A DNA stretch of 7,114 nt from Planctomycetota bacterium (GTDB taxonomy: Bacteria; Planctomycetota; UBA8108). Positions 1 to 6,498 of the stretch are shown here, one piece after another. Within the stretch, counting starts at the first letter, position 1. Every line of letters starts with the position of its first letter. Both the position numbers and the translations under genes were made by a program. Below the pieces are notes generated by a model that worked only from the letters and a program-made list of their open reading frames with translations, was not told the DNA's origin and did no database searches. The stretch spans positions 1-7,114 of the forward strand of contig JAFGKN010000438.1 in the NCBI GenBank assembly GCA_016928605.1, given 5' to 3'.

Positions 1-23
1 CGGTTTCCCATCTCCGAGCTCAT
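1..23 (-). CDS. Start of a further gene in the operon, cut by the window edge
   Basis: An ATG at 23..21 on the minus strand opens a frame reading M-S-S-E-M-G-N before the window ends. It is preceded by a purine-rich GGAA tandem tract that supplies a strong Shine-Dalgarno-like sequence (GGAAGAG directly before the ATG). It follows fliJ by about 134 nt on the same strand, so it is probably the next gene of the flagellar operon. Genes often found after fliJ include fliK-like or motE-like genes, but seven residues cannot identify it. A second in-frame ATG at 11..9 is a possible alternative start. Confidence 0.42.
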
Positions 24-26
24 CTC

Positions 27-42
27 TTCCTTCCTTCCTTCC
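27..42. repeat. TTCC tetranucleotide repeat (GGAA on the minus strand), four units
   Basis: Four perfect TTCC units occupy 27-42. On the minus strand they read GGAA four times and lie about 4 to 19 nt ahead of the probable start codon at 23..21, so the repeat is itself the ribosome-binding region. Gain or loss of a unit would change the Shine-Dalgarno context without touching the reading frame. Confidence 0.7.
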
Positions 43-50
43 TGCCTGCG

Positions 51-85
51 CCAGCGACCGGCGCGGGGGCGGCCGGCCTCGCTGG
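51..85 (-). other. GC-rich hairpin between fliJ and the next gene
   Basis: CCAGCGA (51-57) pairs perfectly with TCGCTGG (79-85). CCGGC (58-62) pairs with GCCGG (72-76), leaving a two-base bulge and a nine-base G-rich loop. No T tract follows on the minus strand, so it is not a typical intrinsic terminator. It may be an mRNA structure in the spacer ahead of the next start codon, or simply a result of the high GC content. Confidence 0.35.
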
Positions 86-157
86 GGGGGAGAAACGCGC
101 GCGCGGGCTGTCCGCCGTGCGGTCGCGCCGGAGATCTGCTGGAATCCATCGCATCGC

Positions 158-892
158 TCACCTCCCCGAGCTCTCGAGCCAGTCGTTGAGCAGAGGCTGT
201 CCGGCCGCTGCCGCCGCATCGATCCCCTTTCTCGCCTCCTCCCGCCGCTCCTCCTCGCGCCGCTCGCGCAGGGTCTCGATGACCCTGCGGCGCGACCGCG
301 CCTCGCAGAAGCTCTTCTGGTGCTCGCACCACGCTTTCCGGCAGAGATCCAGCTCCTCCTGGAGCCGCTGCTCCCGCTGGTGAAGCTGGTCGAGATAGGC
401 TCGCCGCCGCACGAGATCCGCCGCATCGGGACGCGCCGCGACCGGCGGAGCAGCAGCAGCAGGAGGAGGAGGAGCAGCAGCAGCAGGAGCAACCGGTGCC
501 GCAGCCGCATCAGCAGCCGAAACCGCAGCCGCGTCAGCAGCCGCAACCGGAGCCGCACCGGCAGCCGCATCAGCAGCTGAAACCGCGACCGCATCGGCAG
601 CCGAAACCGCAGCCGCATCGGCAGCCGCACCCGCAACCGCGTCAGCAGCCGACACCGGAGCCGCATCGGAAACCGCATCGGAAGCTGCACCGGCGACCGG
701 CGCCGGCTCGAGGGCCAGACGCTGCGAGAGGCTCCGGCGCTCCTCGACCAGGGCATCGGCGCGCTCGCGGCAGGCGTCGTAGCCGCTGCGCGACTCGACC
801 AGCAGCCTCAGCGCCTGCCGTTCCTCCATCTCCCGCTTGCGGATCAGCGCGCGCAGGGATCTCGAAGTCCTCTCCTTGGAGCGCGAGCTCAC
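158..892 (-). CDS. fliJ: Flagellar export stalk protein FliJ with a large low-complexity insert
   Basis: FliJ is the central coiled-coil stalk of the flagellar export ATPase: it sits in the FliI ring and links it to the export gate protein FlhA. The product is 244 residues against about 147 usually. Residues 1-61 are charged helix (with RKREMEERQALRLL near 18-31). Residues about 158-222 form a second charged helix (AYLDQLHQREQRLQEELDL, then RRREEERREEA-type sequence), matching the antiparallel helical hairpin of the family. Residues about 62-157 are an Ala/Val/Asp/Pro insert with VSAADA at 80, 96, 104 and 124; removing it restores a normal length. The start is GTG, with AGGAG seven bases upstream, and it overlaps the fliI stop as GTGA. 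The identity rests on position after fliI, the helix pattern and the length, because FliJ sequences are poorly conserved. Confidence 0.88.
   Translation of the reverse strand: MSSRSKERTSRSLRALIRKREMEERQALRLLVESRSGYDACRERADALVEERRSLSQRLALEPAPVAGAASDAVSDAAPVSAADAVAGAAADAAAVSAADAVAVSAADAAAGAAPVAAADAAAVSAADAAAAPVAPAAAAPPPPAAAAPPVAARPDAADLVRRRAYLDQLHQREQRLQEELDLCRKAWCEHQKSFCEARSRRRVIETLRERREEERREEARKGIDAAAAAGQPLLNDWLESSGR
422..709 (-). repeat. In-frame Ala/Val/Asp/Pro repeat insert within fliJ
   Basis: This stretch encodes FliJ residues about 62-157. A 24-nt (eight-residue) unit of the form xVSAADAx recurs: VSAADA starts at residues 80, 96, 104 and 124, with the variant VAAADA at 116, so all spacings are multiples of four residues. 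It ends in an Ala/Pro stretch containing PPPP. Composition is dominated by GCN and GTN codons. The unit boundaries are approximate because copies have diverged. Confidence 0.8.
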
Positions 893-2244
893 GGTTCACT
901 CCTGGGCTCGGGACCCTCGCTTTCCTCGCGCTCTCGACCGCTCTCGTCGCCGAGCAGGCTCTCGAGACGCTTCCAGGTCTCCTCGTAGTCGGTGCGCTCC
1001 TCGCGATCCTGGGTCAGGAACTCCTGGATGCGGGGCAGGATCCGGATCGACTCGTCGGTCGCCGGATCGCTGCCGGAGACGTAGGCTCCCAGCCGGATCA
1101 GATCCTCCGCGTCCTTGTAGCGGGCCAGAGCGGATCGGAGCCGCCTCGCGCACCGCAGGCGCTGATCGCTGATGAGCCTCGGCTGCACGCGGCTCAGGCT
1201 GGCGAGCACATCGATTGCCGGAAAATGACCGTGCTCGGCGAGGTCGCGCGAGAGCCAGAGGTGGCCATCCAGCACCGAGCGGACGCAGTCGACCACCGGG
1301 TCGTTCTTGTCGTCGGTCTCGACGAGCGCCGCGAAGAAGCCCGTGATGCTGCCCCGGGCGCCGGGCCCCGCCCGCTCCAGCAGCTTCGGCAGGAAGGCGA
1401 AGACCGACGGCGGATAGCCCTTGCTCGCAGGCGGCTCTCCCATCGACAGGCCGAGCTCTCTCTGCGCCATGGCCACGCGCGTCAGCGAGTCGAGCAGCAA
1501 GAGCACGTGCCGCCCGCGGTCGCGGAAGTACTCGGCGATGGCCATCGCGACCAGCGCCGCCTTGAGCCGCTTCAGGGCCGGCTCCTCGGCCGTGGCCGCG
1601 ACGACCACCGTGCGCCGGAGCCCGTGCTCCCCCAGCTCGCGCTCTACAAACTCCCGGACCTCGCGGCTCCGCTCGCCGATCAAGCCGAGCACTACGACCT
1701 CGGCCGCCGTGCTCCGCGCGAGCATCCCGAGGAGGACGCTCTTGCCGACGCCGCTGCCGGCGAAGACTCCGAGGCGCTGCCCTCGACCGACGGTGCAGAA
1801 GGAGTCCACCGCGCGGATGCCGGTGGCGAGCGGCGTGTCGACCGGCAGGCGGCGCAGGGGGTTGTCGGGAGCGCGGTGCAGCGGGACGTCGACGCCTCCG
1901 CCGCTGAGCGAAGGCGCATCGTCGATGGGAGCGCCCTCGGCGTCGATGACCCTTCCGACGAGCGACGAGCTGACGCGGATCCTCGCCATCTCGCCGCGGT
2001 AATCGACGCGGTCGCCGGCAGCCATCCCCCGCGTGTCGCCGCACGGCGCCACCAGCGCGTGCTCGCCCCGGAAGCCGACGACCTCCGCGGGGAGCGTGCT
2101 CCCCCCCCGGCAGCGGATCTCGCACTGGGCGCCCACCGGCGCGAAGAGGCCGCGGCTCTCGGCCACGGGTCCGAGAAGCCGGTGGATCTGTCCCGAGACC
2201 CGGATCGGAAAGAGCGAGCGGACCTTCTCCTCCAGGTGCTTCAT
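889..2244 (-). CDS. fliI: Flagellar export ATPase FliI
   Basis: FliI hydrolyses ATP as a hexamer at the base of the flagellar type III export apparatus and belongs to the F1/V1 ATPase beta-type family. The product is 451 residues, close to the usual size of about 440-460. The Walker A motif is AGSGVGKS at 162-169 (K168). The catalytic-glutamate motif GERSREV is at 190-196 (E191 by analogy with the family). Walker B is LLLLDS at 248-253 (D252). The family signature around ASKGYPPSVFAFLPKLLERAG occupies 272-292, and SITGFFAALVE with DDKNDP and LDGHLWLSR follows at 299-333. The N-terminal beta-barrel region is residues 1-100. The ATG overlaps the fliH stop as ATGA, with AAGGGGG upstream inside fliH. 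The C-terminus ends in a charged tail (RGDESGRERE-like) that runs into the fliJ start. Confidence 0.98.
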   Translation of the reverse strand: MKHLEEKVRSLFPIRVSGQIHRLLGPVAESRGLFAPVGAQCEIRCRGGSTLPAEVVGFRGEHALVAPCGDTRGMAAGDRVDYRGEMARIRVSSSLVGRVIDAEGAPIDDAPSLSGGGVDVPLHRAPDNPLRRLPVDTPLATGIRAVDSFCTVGRGQRLGVFAGSGVGKSVLLGMLARSTAAEVVVLGLIGERSREVREFVERELGEHGLRRTVVVAATAEEPALKRLKAALVAMAIAEYFRDRGRHVLLLLDSLTRVAMAQRELGLSMGEPPASKGYPPSVFAFLPKLLERAGPGARGSITGFFAALVETDDKNDPVVDCVRSVLDGHLWLSRDLAEHGHFPAIDVLASLSRVQPRLISDQRLRCARRLRSALARYKDAEDLIRLGAYVSGSDPATDESIRILPRIQEFLTQDREERTDYEETWKRLESLLGDESGREREESEGPEPRSEP

Positions 2245-3203
2245 CGCTCGCCCCCTTGCGGCTCCGGACTCGCCGTCGCATCTCCCGGGTCGATCTCGGT
2301 CACCATGTTGAGCAGCGCATCCTCGATGAGCTCGAGCTGGCTCTCGATGGTGAGATCGACGACTCCGGCCCCCGACAGAAGGCGGCAGCCGCCCCGCGCG
2401 ACGTCCGAGCTGGAGCGAACAACGACGCTCTGGAAGTCCTCGGACCAGCGGGGATTCTCCTTGAGCTCGGCCTCGACGATGCGCGCGTCTTCGGGATGGA
2501 GCTGGAGGATGACGTCGCAGCCGCGGAAGATCTGCTCCACCGCCTTCTCGACGTTGCCCAGCACGCAGCGGGGCTCGATCCGGACCTCCCTCTTGAGGAT
2601 CTTCCGCGCGATCTCCACCGCGAGACCGACGACCGCGCCCTGCGCGTCGATGAGGAGCTGCCTGCGTTCCTCCTCGAGCTTGCGAGCGGAGACGGCCAGA
2701 GCCTCGAGCGCCTTCTCGATCTCCCGCCGGACCCGCGTCTCCTCCTCGCGCCGTCCCTGCGCTCGTCCATCGCGCAGCCCCTCGAGCCTTCCCTTCTCGA
2801 TGCCGAGCCGCCGCCCCTCCGCCGCGCCCTTCTCGAACCCCTCGCGAAAGCCCTCCGTGCGTCCCTCGCGCTGCGCCTGGACGCGGGCCTCGCGCGCTTC
2901 GGCCTCCGCCTCGCTCTCGAGCGCGGTGAGATCGCGCAGGCAGCGGGCCTCGCGCTCCTCGATCTGGGCCTCCGCCTCCCGCCAGCGCGACCGGATGCGG
3001 TCCTCGATCTCTCTCTCGACGAGCGCCAGCCTCGCCAGCCTTCTCCGCGTATCGCCCACGAGCAGCCGCTCCAGCTCGTCGCCATCTCCCGGGGCGAGCG
3101 CTCCGCCTGCCGGCGGGAAGCCGACCGGATCGTCCGGGCGGATCCAGCGGCCCTCGCGAAGCGCAGCGGCGGGGCGAGTTTCTTCCGGGGAATGGCTCTT
3201 CAT
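2241..3203 (-). CDS. fliH: Flagellar export ATPase regulator FliH
   Basis: FliH binds the FliI N-terminus, holds the ATPase in check and tethers it to the C-ring. The product is 320 residues, longer than the enteric protein of about 235. Residues 1-50 are a Pro/Gly-rich N-terminus. Residues 51-110 are a long Arg/Glu/Ala coiled coil. Residues 114-150 hold glycines at 114, 118, 122, 126, 130, 134, 138, 142, 146 and 150, which is the GxxxG run typical of FliH. Residues about 151-185 are more coiled coil. The C-terminal FliI-binding, V-ATPase subunit E-like domain follows (VVGLAVEIARKIL at 191-203; SDVARGGCRL near 266-275; TIESQLELIE near 285-294). The start ATG has GAGG five bases upstream and lies 68 nt after fliG, the largest gap inside the fliF-J block. 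It ends by overlapping fliI. Confidence 0.94.
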   Translation of the reverse strand: MKSHSPEETRPAAALREGRWIRPDDPVGFPPAGGALAPGDGDELERLLVGDTRRRLARLALVEREIEDRIRSRWREAEAQIEEREARCLRDLTALESEAEAEAREARVQAQREGRTEGFREGFEKGAAEGRRLGIEKGRLEGLRDGRAQGRREEETRVRREIEKALEALAVSARKLEEERRQLLIDAQGAVVGLAVEIARKILKREVRIEPRCVLGNVEKAVEQIFRGCDVILQLHPEDARIVEAELKENPRWSEDFQSVVVRSSSDVARGGCRLLSGAGVVDLTIESQLELIEDALLNMVTEIDPGDATASPEPQGGER

Positions 3204-3271
3204 CTGCGCCTCATATCCGCGTCATCGCCGCCTCTTGCGCGCAGTCGCGCCGTTCGGGCTGCTCAACCGTC

Positions 3272-4345
3272 TCAGCTCTTCCATCGCCTGCTCTCCAGGG
3301 GCCTCGCCTTCAGGTCCACCGCGCCCTTCTCCTGGAGCCGGAGCACGGTCTCGGCCACGGTCTTCCGCGCCGACTCGGCGTCCGCCGGAGACACCGGGCC
3401 CAGGAGCTCCAGCTGCTCGCGGATCGCCGCCTCCGCCCGAGGAGGAAGACCGCGGAGGATCCTCTCCTGGAGCGGCCCGGCGGCGGTCTTCATGGCGATG
3501 ACCAGCGAGGCCGGATCGACTTCCCTCAGAATCCTCTTCAGGCCGGCCTCCTCGATCCACTCGAGCTCCTCGAAGGCGAAGAGCCGTCGCCGGATGGCGT
3601 CGGCCAGATCGGGCTGCGCGGCTCGAAGGCTCTCGAGCACCTGGCGGCGCCCCCGGCCCGCCTCCCGGAGGATGCCCGCCGCCCTTTCGAGCCCCGGCCC
3701 TTCGAGCTCAACGGGGGAGGATGATCCGTCCATCAGATGCTCACGCAGGCTCGCCTCGATCCTCTCGATCGCCTCCGGATCTGTGCTCTCGAGCGAGGCG
3801 ATTCTGCGGATCAGGTCGCCGCGCGCCGACTCGTCGAAGCGATCCAAGATCTCGGCGGCCTTCGCAGGAGGCATGTGAGCCAGCACGACCGCCACGGTCT
3901 GGGGATGCTCCCTCTCGAGAAAGGCGAGGAGGCTCTCGGTCTCGGCCGCGGAGAGAAAGGCCAGAGGATGCCTCCGCTCCTGGGCCTCGAGCAGGTCGAT
4001 CAGCCGCCCCGCCCGCTCCCGCGGGAAGGACCGCTCGAGGAGCCGGACGGCGGCTCCCACTCCGCCCTCCTTGAGCGCGGAGTGGACCCTCGCCAGCTCG
4101 CGGAACTCCTCGAGCACGCCGCCCAGGACCTCGTGCCCCACGACACCGAGCCGCGCGATCTCGCCCGTGAGGCTCTCGAGATCCTCGTCGCCGAGCCCCT
4201 GGAGGAGCCCGCTCGCCAGCGACTCCTCGAGCGCCAGCACGAAGACCGCCGCCTTGCTCACTCCCGTGAGCCTCTCCCGGGGAAGATCCGCGGAGGTATC
4301 CACCGTCTCGCCGGCCGGCCGCGGAATCTCGATCGCCCTCACCAT
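3272..4345 (-). CDS. fliG: Flagellar motor switch protein FliG
   Basis: FliG forms the top of the cytoplasmic C-ring, binds FliF through its N-terminal domain and contacts the stators through its C-terminal domain. The product is 357 residues, slightly longer than the usual 330-350, with about 25 extra residues before the canonical start of the domain (LTGVSKAAVFVLAL at 26-39). The middle-domain EHPQT motif is at 146-150 in REHPQTVAVVLAHMPP. The MFxF hinge equivalent is LFAF at 255-258. The C-terminal domain is clear: LKRILREVDPASLVIAMKTA near 269-288 and EQLELLGPV at 310-318. On the torque helix, RAEAAIREQ (303-311) replaces the more usual pattern with two adjacent acids at the end. The start ATG follows AGGAAGA, which directly overlaps the fliF stop codon, so the two genes are tightly coupled. 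Confidence 0.96.
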   Translation of the reverse strand: MVRAIEIPRPAGETVDTSADLPRERLTGVSKAAVFVLALEESLASGLLQGLGDEDLESLTGEIARLGVVGHEVLGGVLEEFRELARVHSALKEGGVGAAVRLLERSFPRERAGRLIDLLEAQERRHPLAFLSAAETESLLAFLEREHPQTVAVVLAHMPPAKAAEILDRFDESARGDLIRRIASLESTDPEAIERIEASLREHLMDGSSSPVELEGPGLERAAGILREAGRGRRQVLESLRAAQPDLADAIRRRLFAFEELEWIEEAGLKRILREVDPASLVIAMKTAAGPLQERILRGLPPRAEAAIREQLELLGPVSPADAESARKTVAETVLRLQEKGAVDLKARPLESRRWKS

Positions 4346-4357
4346 GCTCGTCTTCCT

Positions 4358-5956
4358 TCACGCACCCGGAGCTGCGCTCGCCGCGAGCTCCGGCTCCTCG
4401 GCCAGCTCCTCGAGATCGTCGTCGAAAGCCCCGCCGCCCGTCTCCTGACGCGTCTCGGCCAGCCAGAGCCTCAGGATGAACGCTGCGACGTCCGGATGCT
4501 CCCGGACCGTGCGCTCTGCCTCTCGCGTCAACTCGAGCGTCTCCTCGCACGCGGTGAGATGCGCCGGCACCGGCTGCTTGCGGCTCGCGTCGGCCTCCTT
4601 TGTCGCAGACCTCTCCCTCCTGCGGTGCCGCAACCGGCTCGCGACGAGGAGGAGCAGCGCGGCGGCGAGGAAGGAGGATCCGCCGATGGCCGCGAGCCAG
4701 CCGGGGGAGAAGGAGGCCAGGTCGCTCGCCGCCAGCGAGGCTTCTGCCGGAACATCGAGAGGCTTCTCCTCCGGAGCGGAGAAGACCTGAGAGGAGACCT
4801 TCACCTGCGTGTCGGGTCGGGGGATCAGATTGGCGAGGAGCAGCTCCTGCTCCTTCTCGTACCGGGCGACCTTCTCCTCCAGGTCCCGCTCCTCGTCGAG
4901 GCCGTAGCGCTCCTCGAGCACGCGCTTCACGGCCTTGATGTCGAGGATCAGGTTGACGCGGACGGCCTCGATCTCTCCGGCCGGCGTCTTCGTCGTCTCC
5001 TCCGTCCACCCAGGGTAGGTCGTCTCGCTGCGGATCACGAGGGTGGCGGCATCGCAGCCCAGCTTCTCCTCTTCCGTGTACTCGGGGACCGCGAGGCTCT
5101 TCTCCTTCTCGTAGGAGACCTTGATCGACTCTGATGTCCTGCTGCTGACGTCGACCAGCACCCCCAGCCGGAACTCCCACGGGCGGTAGAGGCCGAGGTA
5201 GAGCTCCTCGACCACATCGCGGATGCGCTGGCAGACGCGCTCCTCGGTGTCGAGCTCCTCGTGAAACGCGCCCGCCGGCCCGTACCGCCGCCCGTGTCCG
5301 TCGACGATCTGGATGTTCGCCGGCGGTATGTTGTAGGCGCCGCTGACGATGTCTCGGATGGCGCGGGCCTCGGCGGACGTGAGCTGCTCGACGTCGCTCT
5401 TCAGGTCGAGGACCACGGCTGCGGTGGTCATGGACGCCGAGTCGGGCGAGAGGATCGGAGCCGGCGCGCGGTAGAACATGAACCGCACCTTCGAGATCCT
5501 GCGGTTGAAGAGGATCGAGTCCTCCACGTTGCGCCGGTTCCAGTCGTCGAGAATCTCCTTCCGCTTCGACGGGGAGACGCTGGAGAAGAGGCCGCCCGGC
5601 TCGACGGGAAGAGGCGGCGAGCTGCTGCCGCCCCCCACTCCCTGGTGGCTCGCGACGACGAGCGCGCGCCGGTAGTCGTCCCCCGCGCGGACCTCGATCC
5701 GGACCGAGCCGCCGGGGAGATCGCGGCTCCGCCACTCGAGACCTAGGCTTTCCAGCTCGGCCAGGAGCGAGGTGATCTGTGCGGGAGAGCCCTCGGCCAG
5801 CGTCCGGTAATCAGCGCCTCGCGCGAGGAGGAACATCGCGAGCAGAGCGGCGAGGACTCCGATTCCCAGCAGGATGGCGACGAGGCGCATCGAGCGCTGA
5901 GCAGGGCTCGCCAGGGATCGGATGAGGCTCAGGATGGAATCGAGTGCGGAGTTCAT
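4358..5956 (-). CDS. fliF: Flagellar MS-ring protein FliF
   Basis: FliF assembles into the MS ring in the inner membrane, the base on which rod, C-ring and export gate are built. The product is 532 residues, near the usual 530-570. A first membrane helix lies at about 22-45 (RLVAILLGIGVLAALLAMFLL). Periplasmic ring-building domains follow, with YRTLAEGSPAQITSLLAEL (50-68), a serine/proline-rich stretch around 105-120, and PPANIQIVDGHGR at 211-223. The second membrane helix is at about 417-440. The cytoplasmic tail ends in REHPDVAAFILRLWL (485-499), the FliG-binding helix. The frame stays open to about 6283, but this ATG is preferred: it has AAAGG six bases upstream, it starts the recognisable family sequence, and the extra upstream residues look noncoding. 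It overlaps a possible small ORF by ATGA. Confidence 0.95.
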   Translation of the reverse strand: MNSALDSILSLIRSLASPAQRSMRLVAILLGIGVLAALLAMFLLARGADYRTLAEGSPAQITSLLAELESLGLEWRSRDLPGGSVRIEVRAGDDYRRALVVASHQGVGGGSSSPPLPVEPGGLFSSVSPSKRKEILDDWNRRNVEDSILFNRRISKVRFMFYRAPAPILSPDSASMTTAAVVLDLKSDVEQLTSAEARAIRDIVSGAYNIPPANIQIVDGHGRRYGPAGAFHEELDTEERVCQRIRDVVEELYLGLYRPWEFRLGVLVDVSSRTSESIKVSYEKEKSLAVPEYTEEEKLGCDAATLVIRSETTYPGWTEETTKTPAGEIEAVRVNLILDIKAVKRVLEERYGLDEERDLEEKVARYEKEQELLLANLIPRPDTQVKVSSQVFSAPEEKPLDVPAEASLAASDLASFSPGWLAAIGGSSFLAAALLLLVASRLRHRRRERSATKEADASRKQPVPAHLTACEETLELTREAERTVREHPDVAAFILRLWLAETRQETGGGAFDDDLEELAEEPELAASAAPGA

Positions 5957-6141
5957 CGCGTGCCTTTGGCCCCCGCGGGCTGCTGGACAAGGCGGATGAT
6001 GTCGCGGACATCGAGGACGGAGCGAATCTCGGGCGCGCCGGCCTGCGGCATTCGCAAACGCCGTTCCGGAACCTGGCGCAGGCGCATAGCGCGCTGCCTC
6101 TCGGCTCGCGGGGCCTCGGCCCGAGGAGCGCCCGCCGCCAT
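5953..6141 (-). CDS. Possible small protein ending in an ATGA overlap with fliF, function unknown
   Basis: A 62-residue frame starts at an ATG with GGAG four bases upstream, and its TGA overlaps the fliF start as ATGA, the same coupling seen at fliH/fliI. The first half is Arg/Ala/Pro-rich and uninformative. The last 25 residues (SVLDVRDIIRLVQQPAGAKG) look like an amphipathic helix, with mostly G or C in third codon positions. The frame stays open upstream to a TTG at 6414, but no ribosome site supports that start. It occupies the place where fliE usually sits, but I do not see the FliE C-terminal signature. In DNA this GC-rich, open frames arise by chance, so it may be noncoding leader. Confidence 0.3.
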   Translation of the reverse strand: MAAGAPRAEAPRAERQRAMRLRQVPERRLRMPQAGAPEIRSVLDVRDIIRLVQQPAGAKGTR

Positions 6142-6380
6142 CGCGCTCCAAAGCGGCGCAGGGCGAGCCCCGCGCAGTCGAGATTCTCTCCCCGGTTGCT
6201 CGGTTCTGAAGCCCGCCTGGACCCTTCGCGGGTTCGAAGCAGGCTGCGGCCGGTCGGTGGCTCGGGCCCGGCGCTGACGCCACGCGTGGGCTGCAGCCCT
6301 CTCGTGGCGGCGCGGGGCCGAGGCCCTGCCGCCCTGTCGATCGGCCCCCCTTCCGCGGGCGGACTGGCTGGAACTGCAGT

Positions 6381-6395
6381 GCAGGGCTGCTGCCA
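6381..6395 (-). promoter_or_regulatory. Weak sigma54-like promoter site
   Basis: The minus strand reads TGGCAGC, then four bases, then CTGC followed by A. The GG and GC dinucleotides have the exact -24/-12 spacing of sigma54 promoters (consensus TGGCACG-N4-TTGCA). Three of the eleven consensus positions differ. It lies just after the terminator-like inverted repeat and points at fliF, and many flagellar ring/hook operons are sigma54-dependent. A match of this quality can arise by chance in GC-rich DNA, so this is tentative. Confidence 0.25.
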
Positions 6396-6412
6396 CGGCG
6401 CTCTCCCGGGAC

Positions 6413-6498
6413 AAAAAAGAGGAAAAGGAAATAAATCGGACTTGCCCCGGAGTTGCCTCCGGGGCAAATCCTCCCCTCTGATACTTATTTCCTTTTCC
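6413..6498 (-). terminator. Nested inverted repeat ending in six T: terminator or attenuator
   Basis: The outer arms are GGAAAAGGAAATAA (6421-6434) and its perfect complement at 6485-6498, 14 bp. Nested inside is a perfect 11-bp stem, TTGCCCCGGAG (6442-6452) with CTCCGGGGCAA (6457-6467), around a TTGC loop. On the minus strand the outer stem is followed at once by T, C and TTTTTT (6418-6413), as in an intrinsic terminator; nothing similar follows on the plus strand. It lies downstream of the promoter at 6649-6677 and upstream of fliF, so it would end a transcript of about 230 nt or regulate read-through into the operon. Confidence 0.5.

Noticed and set aside
496..3501. Very long plus-strand open frame of about 1000 codons
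   Set aside because: It lies antisense to fliJ, fliI and fliH, has Arg/Ser/Pro-rich composition with no recognisable domain, and is explained by GC-rich codon use of the real genes on the other strand.
2256..5134. Long plus-strand open frames (about 540 and 465 codons)
   Set aside because: They are antisense shadows of fliH, fliG and fliF, rich in Arg/Leu/Pro, with no ribosome site or family motif.
3741..5735. Minus-strand open frame of about 660 codons overlapping fliG and fliF
   Set aside because: It runs in a different frame through two clearly identified genes and is Arg/Gly/Pro-rich without motifs.
6180..6260. GGGTTCGAAGC word resembling a tRNA T-loop
   Set aside because: The flanking bases do not pair as a T-stem on either strand, and no acceptor or anticodon arms can be found at the right distances.
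5957..6283. Upstream extension of the fliF frame by 109 codons
   Set aside because: The extension is Pro/Arg/Ala-rich and unlike any FliF N-terminus. The internal ATG at 5956 has AAAGG at good spacing and starts the known first membrane helix region.
6421..6498. Nested inverted repeat as a miniature transposable element
   Set aside because: No target-site duplication flanks the arms, and the T tract on one side fits a terminator better. A genome search for further copies would settle this.
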